A DNA stretch of 55,993 bases from Bacteroidota bacterium (GTDB lineage Bacteria; Bacteroidota; Bacteroidia; Flavobacteriales; Flavobacteriaceae). Position 1 is the first letter of the stretch. Each line of letters starts with the position of its first letter. Below the pieces are notes generated by a model. The model did not search any database and was not told the origin of the DNA. It was given only the letters and a program-made list of their open reading frames with translations. Positions 51,011 through 55,993 of this stretch are shown here, piece after piece. The stretch lies in contig JAAYLC010000229.1 of NCBI GenBank assembly GCA_012522045.1, forward strand, positions 1 through 55,993, in the 5' to 3' direction. The position numbers and the translations under genes were made by a program.

Positions 51011-51355
51011 ATGAAGAAATTAACATCCCTATTTGCAGTGATAGCCTTCCTTTTTATCGGTTTTCAAACTGTCAATGCCCAATCATTGACAGAAAATAAA
51101 GACCGTCCGGAAGTCATTGCCAAAAACCAAACGGAAGTGTTAACCGAAAAATACAATTTAAACGGAAATCAATCACGTGCAGTTTTTAGAGCATTGGTGA
51201 AAAAAGAAGTTGACTACCAAAAGAAAGTTACCGGCAAAGATCAATCCTCTGCAACTGTTAGAAGTGAGAAAGAAAAAATAGACAACAGTTTACGTACTGA
51301 AATGAAAAAGATTTTGACAGACGAGCAGTTTAAACAATGGGAAACTGAAAATTAA
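51011..51355 (+). CDS. Small secreted hypothetical protein
   Basis: A 114-residue protein with a clear signal peptide (MKKLTSLFAVIAFLFIGFQTVNA|Q). The mature part is highly charged and helical (VIAKNQTEVLTEKYNLNGNQSR, KKEVDYQKKV, SEKEKIDNSLRTEMKKILTDEQFKQWE). The LTDEQFKQWE ending recalls small periplasmic helical proteins of the Spy/CpxP type or the 'DUF4890-like' proteins common in Bacteroidota. No catalytic motif. Function unknown. No standard promoter box was found in the 80 bases upstream. Confidence 0.72.
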   Translation: MKKLTSLFAVIAFLFIGFQTVNAQSLTENKDRPEVIAKNQTEVLTEKYNLNGNQSRAVFRALVKKEVDYQKKVTGKDQSSATVRSEKEKIDNSLRTEMKKILTDEQFKQWETEN

Positions 51356-51386
51356 TCCAGAACCTTTATAAATTCCAAAAAATATG

Positions 51387-51416
51387 GCGCCCTGCTGTGA
51401 AATCACAGCAGGGCGC
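51387..51416. terminator. GC-rich hairpin between the small secreted protein and rseP
   Basis: A perfect 14-bp inverted repeat (GCGCCCTGCTGTGA / TCACAGCAGGGCGC) with a two-base centre, unusually GC-rich for this DNA. On the minus strand it is followed by ATATTTTTT, so it can end the rseP transcript; on the plus strand there is no T-run. A protein-binding palindrome is an alternative. Confidence 0.7.
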
Positions 51417-51436
51417 AACAATTATAATATTACTTT

Positions 51437-52771
51437 CTATCCTCCAAACAACCAACGATAAATATCATTCCCGTTGGCAAAAAGCAGCAAAGCTATCAAA
51501 ATGAAAAAACCTATCATTTGAGCGAATTCCATAAACTTATCTCCCGGTTTTCTTCCTGTAATGATTTCATAGAGTAAAAACATCACGTGTCCACCATCTA
51601 AAGCCGGTATCGGTAAGATATTCATAAAAGCGAGAATGATGGAAATAAATGCAGTGGTCGCCCAGAAGTTTTGCCAATTCCAAGTGGATGGAAATAAACT
51701 TCCAATGGTAGCAAATCCTCCAACTTGCGTCGCTCCCTTTTTGGTAAAAACGTACTTCATCTGAGCCGCATAGTCTCTTAAAGTATTGTAACCGTATGAA
51801 AAACCGCCGACAATACTCTCACCTAAAGAATAATCGACTTTTGTTTGTCCCAATTGCGATAAAAGTTCTTTTGAAGAATACATAATCCCAATCATTCCTT
51901 CTTCATTGGGAGTAATGTAAAGAGTTTCTTCTTCACCATCACGAAGCACTACAATTTCGTGTTCTCTGTTTTTATCTTGTTCAAAAACTTCTTGAAATTC
52001 ATCTCTGTAAGTCACGGGCACGCCATTAATGGCAATAATTTTATCGGTTGTTTTCAATCCTGCTTTATATGCCGGCGTATCTTTAAGAACCGAATCAATA
52101 GCCATGCTTGTTCGCGGCCAGAAAGGTTGCATAATGTTGGCTTTAAACATCTGCATTCCGATATCTTCAGGAAGCGTTATGGTTTCAATCGTTCCGTCCG
52201 GATGTTTTACTTCAATAACTCGGGCGTCGCGCAGAAATAAATGAAGATTGATTTCCATTACATTATCCAAAGGTTTTCCGTCAACTTTCAAAATTTGATC
52301 GCCATCTTGAAAACCGTATTCTTTAAACTGCTGAGCTACAGAAAATCCTTGCGGAATATCCTCGTTGGTAGTAATATTTTGTCCATAATAAAAAAGGATT
52401 CCCATATAAATCACAAAACCAACGATGATATTTACGGTAACCCCACCAAGCATAATAATCAATCGCTGCCAAGCCGGTTTACTTCTAAATTCCCACGGCT
52501 GCGGAGGTTTTGCCATTTGTTCCTTGTCCATGCTTTCATCAATCATTCCGGCTATTTTTACATATCCCCCCAAAGGCAACCAACCGATTCCGTAAACCGT
52601 TTCACCTATTTTCTTTTTGAATAGTGAAAACTTTACATCAAAAAAGAGATAAAATTTCTCAACGCGGGTTTTAAATATTTTTGCAGGAATAAAATGCCCC
52701 AATTCATGAAGTACAATCAACAATGACAGACTTAATAATAATTGTATGGCTTTAATGGCAAATGGACTCAT
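51437..52771 (-). CDS. rseP: RseP-type site-2 protease (M50 family zinc metalloprotease)
   Basis: Intramembrane zinc protease that cuts anti-sigma factors and signal-peptide remnants in the inner membrane. The 444-residue form has the zinc motif HELGH (22-26) in the first helix, two PDZ-like regions (about 120-300), and the third zinc ligand in IPALDGGHVMF near the end. The frame extends upstream to 52906, but the extra 45 residues overlap the promoter box at 52796-52803 and do not resemble the family. The ATG at 52771 (MSPFAIKAIQLL) is used. An ECF/anti-sigma pair of a kind it could act on lies at 2.9-4.9 kb; that link is speculative. Confidence 0.94.
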   Translation of the reverse strand: MSPFAIKAIQLLLSLSLLIVLHELGHFIPAKIFKTRVEKFYLFFDVKFSLFKKKIGETVYGIGWLPLGGYVKIAGMIDESMDKEQMAKPPQPWEFRSKPAWQRLIIMLGGVTVNIIVGFVIYMGILFYYGQNITTNEDIPQGFSVAQQFKEYGFQDGDQILKVDGKPLDNVMEINLHLFLRDARVIEVKHPDGTIETITLPEDIGMQMFKANIMQPFWPRTSMAIDSVLKDTPAYKAGLKTTDKIIAINGVPVTYRDEFQEVFEQDKNREHEIVVLRDGEEETLYITPNEEGMIGIMYSSKELLSQLGQTKVDYSLGESIVGGFSYGYNTLRDYAAQMKYVFTKKGATQVGGFATIGSLFPSTWNWQNFWATTAFISIILAFMNILPIPALDGGHVMFLLYEIITGRKPGDKFMEFAQMIGFFILIALLLFANGNDIYRWLFGG

Positions 52772-52795
52772 TGGATATTTTAAAAAAATTAGGCA

Positions 52796-52803
52796 CAAAA
52801 GTA
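52796..52803 (-). promoter_or_regulatory. Predicted promoter of rseP (-7 box TACTTTTG)
   Basis: TACTTTTG on the minus strand, within the over-long reading frame, about 18 bases before the expected transcript leader ends at the ATG at 52771. No properly spaced TTG. Confidence 0.5.
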
Positions 52804-53034
52804 ATCTTTTCAACTGTGCAAAAAAAATATTGTTCTTTTGAAAACCGATGGTTTTACTTTCTCTTAACAACTCAAACTGTGCAGAATAAACCTGAAAAAT
52901 CACCATCGGTTGTCTAGAAAAAATAGTACACTGAATCTATACGATTTTTGAGCTCATACGTTTTAATAAGAAAGTACATATCACTATACGTTAATTCCTT
53001 TTTATAGGGTTGCAAGGATTCATAAAGGTTTATC

Positions 53035-53065
53035 TTGAAGATTAGTTGGATAGCATGTATTTTTG
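53035..53065 (+). promoter_or_regulatory. Predicted promoter of the SCO gene (TTG ... TATTTTTG)
   Basis: TTG (53035-53037), 20 bases, TATTTTTG (53058-53065): a close match to the consensus. It covers the TTG at 53063, so the longest-frame start cannot be the real one. Confidence 0.75.
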
Positions 53066-53089
53066 CACCGAAAAAATAAACTCAGCAAA

Positions 53090-53764
53090 TTGTTAGATTT
53101 TTTTAAAAAATACAAGTTCTTCGCTATTGTAATGTTTGTCTTGTCTGCAATAATCATCACGGTCATGATGCAAATTGTAAAACCGGAGAAGACTTTAAAA
53201 ATTTATCAACCTTATCAGGTGGATCAAACCTTGGTAGATTCTACCAAACACTATGTGAAAAAATATCATACCATCGCAGATTTCGCATTGCTTAACCAAA
53301 ATGGAGATACGATAACGCAACGTGATTATGAAGATAAAATTTACATTGCTGATTTTTTCTTCACTACGTGTCAGACCATTTGCCCCATTATGACCGATCA
53401 CATGGTTTTGCTTCAAGACGCTTTAAAAAACGACGACCATATTTTATTGCTTTCTCATACGGTTACTCCGGAAATTGACAATGTGGCACGGTTGAAAGCA
53501 TATGCCATAGAAAAAGGAGTTGATGATTCAAAATGGAATCTCGTTACGGGTGATCGAAAAGAAATTTACGATTTAGCTCGAAAATCATACCTCGTTGCAA
53601 AGGACAACCCTTATGAGGAATTTGATTTAATTCACACAGAAAATTTTGTACTTGTAGACACAAAAAAACGAATCCGCGGGTTTTATGACGGAACCGACTC
53701 CGATGCCATCAAACAGCTTTTGGAGGACATTAAAATCTTAGAAAAAGAAATCTACGAAAACTAA
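53090..53764 (+). CDS. SCO1/SenC family protein
   Basis: SCO proteins are membrane-anchored thioredoxin-fold proteins that deliver copper to the CuA site of cytochrome oxidase or keep its cysteines reduced. With the start at TTG 53090 the product has 224 residues (MLDFFKKYKFF), a transmembrane anchor (about 9-28), the copper-binding CxxxC in TTCQTICPIM (Cys94, Cys98) and the third ligand His182 in IHTENFVLVD. The longer frame starts at a TTG that sits inside the promoter box. It converges on the TlpA-like gene, with a 7-base gap. Confidence 0.9.
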   Translation: MLDFFKKYKFFAIVMFVLSAIIITVMMQIVKPEKTLKIYQPYQVDQTLVDSTKHYVKKYHTIADFALLNQNGDTITQRDYEDKIYIADFFFTTCQTICPIMTDHMVLLQDALKNDDHILLLSHTVTPEIDNVARLKAYAIEKGVDDSKWNLVTGDRKEIYDLARKSYLVAKDNPYEEFDLIHTENFVLVDTKKRIRGFYDGTDSDAIKQLLEDIKILEKEIYEN

Positions 53765-53771
53765 GAAATTG

Positions 53772-55097
53772 TTATCGTTCGGAATGATGATTTTTCAGCG
53801 TTTCAATAATTGACAGGAAATTACTTACTCCACGCGGACGCGAGAAAATCTGTTTTTGTGGACCTAACACAAAAAAAGTCGGCGTCGCCTGAATGTCGTA
53901 AGTCCTTACAATTTCATCACGCCATGCGCCGGTTCCAAGGACATTAATATAATTAGAAAACTGCTTTGAAAAATTTTGCCATCGCGTTGCATCAGATTCC
54001 AATGCAACCGTAACCACCTGAATCTTGGATGTAGGAATATCTTTTAAGTGTTCATAAATTACAGGCATTTGATCGGTACAATGCGGACATTCAGTGCTCC
54101 AAAAAATAAGGACATAATACGCTGCATCTTTTAACTCGTGAAGAGTTTTATTTTCATCATAATGCATCAATGTAAAATCAGGAGCCACAGCCCCGACCGA
54201 AGTGTTTACAATACGTTCCAAGTTTTCTGCAAGTGGCAAATCCCCTTGCATTCTCGCCAAACGAATTAAATGTTTTGATGCTAAATAATTGGCAGCATTT
54301 GTCCGATTGTTGTCATAAAGAAACTGCCAAAAATCTGTGAGAATGTTTTTTTGATATTCGCGTCCGGCTGCTAACGTTTCGCGAACAATGTCGTCTATTA
54401 CAGCGCGATATCCTTCATTGTTATTTAAGCTGACAAATTCATAATAAAACCTTTTTAGCAACTCTAAGCCAAAATCTGAATGTTGCAACGCTTCGGAAGA
54501 AAAATCAAAATTGTCAAAAAAATTATTTTTTCTGTAAATTTCATAGGCCGCCTTATTTTCAAAATTGTCTGGAATATAAGGTTTTAAAGCTCGAACGTAC
54601 TTTAAAGTAAAAGCATCGGCTTGACTTTCGGCAGCAGTTTGAATTTGTTTTTGTCGTTCAATTAATTTGGGCAACTTCTCGGCAGCATCATCTGAAACCA
54701 ATGCTTGTTGAATTTCACTTTGTACGCTGTGCATCTTTTTTGAATATTCTTGGAAAATTTTATTCTCACCGGAAATAAACGAAACGCCCTCACTTTTTGA
54801 GAATGAAAAATTCACATCTTCATTTCCGTTATATATAAAGGTAATGGCATGAGCTTTTTCAGGTAAATCATAAACTGCTTTGTATACACCCGGACTTGCA
54901 TTTTCGCCTAATGCCAATTTTAAAAAGCCGGTTGAATCTACTTCTCCGTTTACCACATACACCCAGCGTTCCGGAGTGACCTTATAAACAATGATAAAAT
55001 CAAAATCTTCAGCAGGCTCAAATGTTCCCAACAATGAATGTTGCGCAGATGAAAATAATGAAAAAAGCAGGAATCCTATTAAAAAAATTCTAAACAT
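53772..55097 (-). CDS. TlpA-like thioredoxin-domain protein
   Basis: The 441-residue exported protein has a signal peptide (MFRIFLIGFLLFSLFSSAQ), an N-terminal beta-domain resembling DUF4369 (about 20-110), a helical middle part (about 115-290) and a C-terminal thioredoxin fold with WSTECPHCTDQMP (redox pair Cys337/Cys340, CPHC) and the cis-Pro loop ATPTFFV. It should exchange disulphides in the periplasm. It starts 20 bases after the mfd stop on the same strand and may be transcribed with it. Confidence 0.88.
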   Translation of the reverse strand: MFRIFLIGFLLFSLFSSAQHSLLGTFEPAEDFDFIIVYKVTPERWVYVVNGEVDSTGFLKLALGENASPGVYKAVYDLPEKAHAITFIYNGNEDVNFSFSKSEGVSFISGENKIFQEYSKKMHSVQSEIQQALVSDDAAEKLPKLIERQKQIQTAAESQADAFTLKYVRALKPYIPDNFENKAAYEIYRKNNFFDNFDFSSEALQHSDFGLELLKRFYYEFVSLNNNEGYRAVIDDIVRETLAAGREYQKNILTDFWQFLYDNNRTNAANYLASKHLIRLARMQGDLPLAENLERIVNTSVGAVAPDFTLMHYDENKTLHELKDAAYYVLIFWSTECPHCTDQMPVIYEHLKDIPTSKIQVVTVALESDATRWQNFSKQFSNYINVLGTGAWRDEIVRTYDIQATPTFFVLGPQKQIFSRPRGVSNFLSIIETLKNHHSER

Positions 55098-55116
55098 AAC
55101 CTATCGTTTCACACAT

Positions 55117-55993
55117 TTAAATTTCACTTAAGTGTTTTAGAGCTTTATCAACCGAATTAATATTTTCAAAAGTCATCAGCAATCGCAAACCGTTTCGAGT
55201 TTGTTTCTGATTCATCTTAATCTGTTTTGGAGCCGTTTTTATATATTCCAAAACACGACCAAATGTTTTGCTTTGATAGAAACTACTTTCCTGATCCGCA
55301 ATAAAATAACCAATCATACGGTTATTTTTTATGACAATACGTTCAAAACCAAGATTAATAGCCAACCATTTCAATCGGATGCTTGTTAACAAATTTTGAG
55401 TTTCATGCGGAAGCGGTCCAAATCGATCTTCCATTTCCGAAGCAAACAGCTGTAATTCTTCCTCGGTTTTCAACTCGTTTAAACGCGTATATAAGTTTAA
55501 CCGTTCTGTTGTGTTGTTTACATAATCCGTCGGAATTAACAGTTCCAAATCTGTATCAAAGGTTGTTTCTCTGATGTAATCTTTGTTCGTATCCTCGGAA
55601 GTTTCATAGAGTGATTTAAATTCATTTTCTTTTAATTCGTCAATGGCTTCGGTCAAAATTTTCTGATAGGTTTCAAAACCAATTTCATTGATAAATCCGC
55701 TTTGTTCTCCTCCCAACAAATCCCCCGCACCACGAATTTCCAAATCTTTCATTGCAATGTTTAACCCGCTTCCCAAATCGGAGAATTGTTCCAAAGCTTG
55801 CATCCGTTTTCGAGCTTCTTCAGTCATCACAGTTTCATCCGGAGTAATGAAATAACAAAAAGCTTTCTTGTTGCTTCTTCCGACGCGACCGCGCATCTGA
55901 TGTAAATCTGACAAGCCAAAATTATTGGCATTGTTGATAAAAATAGTATTTGCATTGGGAACGTCCAAACCGCTTTCGAGAATGGTTGTGGAA
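55117..55993 (-). CDS. mfd: Transcription-repair coupling factor Mfd, C-terminal fragment
   Basis: The 292 residues visible are the C-terminal quarter of Mfd. They contain the end of helicase motif V (STTILESGLDVPNANTIFI), motif VI QMRGRVGRSNKKAFCYF, and MKDLEIRGAGDLLGGEQSG. A TRCF C-terminal domain follows (about 155-260 of the fragment, LLIPTDYVNNTTERLNLYTRLN, EDRFGPLP). Mfd pushes stalled RNA polymerase off damaged DNA and recruits UvrA. The gene's 5' end lies to the right of the window. Confidence 0.97.
   Translation of the reverse strand, partial: STTILESGLDVPNANTIFINNANNFGLSDLHQMRGRVGRSNKKAFCYFITPDETVMTEEARKRMQALEQFSDLGSGLNIAMKDLEIRGAGDLLGGEQSGFINEIGFETYQKILTEAIDELKENEFKSLYETSEDTNKDYIRETTFDTDLELLIPTDYVNNTTERLNLYTRLNELKTEEELQLFASEMEDRFGPLPHETQNLLTSIRLKWLAINLGFERIVIKNNRMIGYFIADQESSFYQSKTFGRVLEYIKTAPKQIKMNQKQTRNGLRLLMTFENINSVDKALKHLSEI

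Larger units (their letters stand above)
52772..53089. other. Divergent intergenic region between rseP and the SCO gene (318 bp)
   Basis: Holds the rseP promoter box (52796-52803, minus strand) and the SCO gene promoter (53035-53065, plus strand). The middle (about 52830-53000) shows no gene, tRNA or clear hairpin; the open frame running through part of it is the rejected N-terminal extension of rseP. Confidence 0.5.

Noticed and set aside
52772-52906. 45-residue N-terminal extension of RseP
   Set aside because: It contains the promoter box and has no family similarity; the ATG at 52771 fits M50 relatives.
1-55993. CRISPR arrays, insertion sequences or prophage
   Set aside because: No regularly spaced direct repeats, transposase, integrase, phage structural genes or long terminal inverted repeats were seen; the region is core chromosome.

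Overview
This is an ordinary, densely coding stretch of AT-rich chromosome from a member of the Bacteroidota, almost certainly class Flavobacteriia and probably Flavobacteriaceae. The basis is: the gene order acpP-fabF-rnc-IPExxxVDY-pyk opposite purN; genes for DUF4292, IPExxxVDY, RicT and Porin_10 proteins; secreted proteases with type IX secretion (T9SS) C-terminal domains; Bacteroidetes-type promoters (TAnnTTTG near -7, TTG near -33); and near absence of Shine-Dalgarno sequences. An NhaD Na+/H+ antiporter would suit a saline habitat, but that is only an inference. I see no insertion sequence, prophage, CRISPR array or attachment site.

Layout. 1-6.7 kb: the start of ricT (cut by the window edge), trhO, recA, an ECF sigma factor overlapping a gene for an anti-sigma-like protein fused to an outer-membrane barrel, then divergent plsC and trpS. 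6.7-14.4 kb (minus strand): serS, a terminator, then an envelope operon (flippase, dut, sugar nucleotidyltransferase, TPR protein, DUF4292 lipoprotein, EnvC-like protein). 14.5-18 kb: a 1152-residue outer-membrane protein. 18.2-24.7 kb: xth, the pyk / IPExxxVDY / rnc / fabF / acpP cluster, and the divergent purN-rnhA pair. 24.9-28 kb: a PfkB kinase, a divergent long PurF homologue and tRNA-Val. 28-34 kb (minus strand): anmK, nhaD, then exbB-exbD-tonB-folC.

34.2-42 kb: acyl-CoA dehydrogenase, a putative porin, rnhB, an 808-residue lipoprotein, a TapB-like secreted protein and lipB. 42.2-46.8 kb: two tandem paralogous T9SS-exported metallopeptidases. 47-48.4 kb: a SatD-DUF3307 pair. 48.4-56 kb: a small lipoprotein, lysS, a small secreted protein, rseP, a SCO protein, a TlpA-like protein and the 3' end of mfd.

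Most genes are core housekeeping: translation (serS, trpS, lysS, trhO, tRNA-Val), DNA repair and RNA processing (recA, xth, mfd, rnc, two RNases H), lipid and lipoate synthesis (acpP, fabF, plsC, lipB) and envelope energetics and assembly (ExbBD-TonB, RseP, EnvC, flippase). The part least explained by known biology is the translationally coupled SatD-DUF3307 pair. SatD has the outline of a class III nucleotidyl-cyclase-type domain followed by a helix-turn-helix. The DUF3307 membrane protein carries four regularly spaced His/Asp i,i+4 pairs that look like an intramembrane metal site. The long PurF homologue and the sigma/anti-sigma-barrel pair come next in interest. Several starts were moved inward because a promoter box lies on top of the longest-ORF start, and six genes appear to use TTG.
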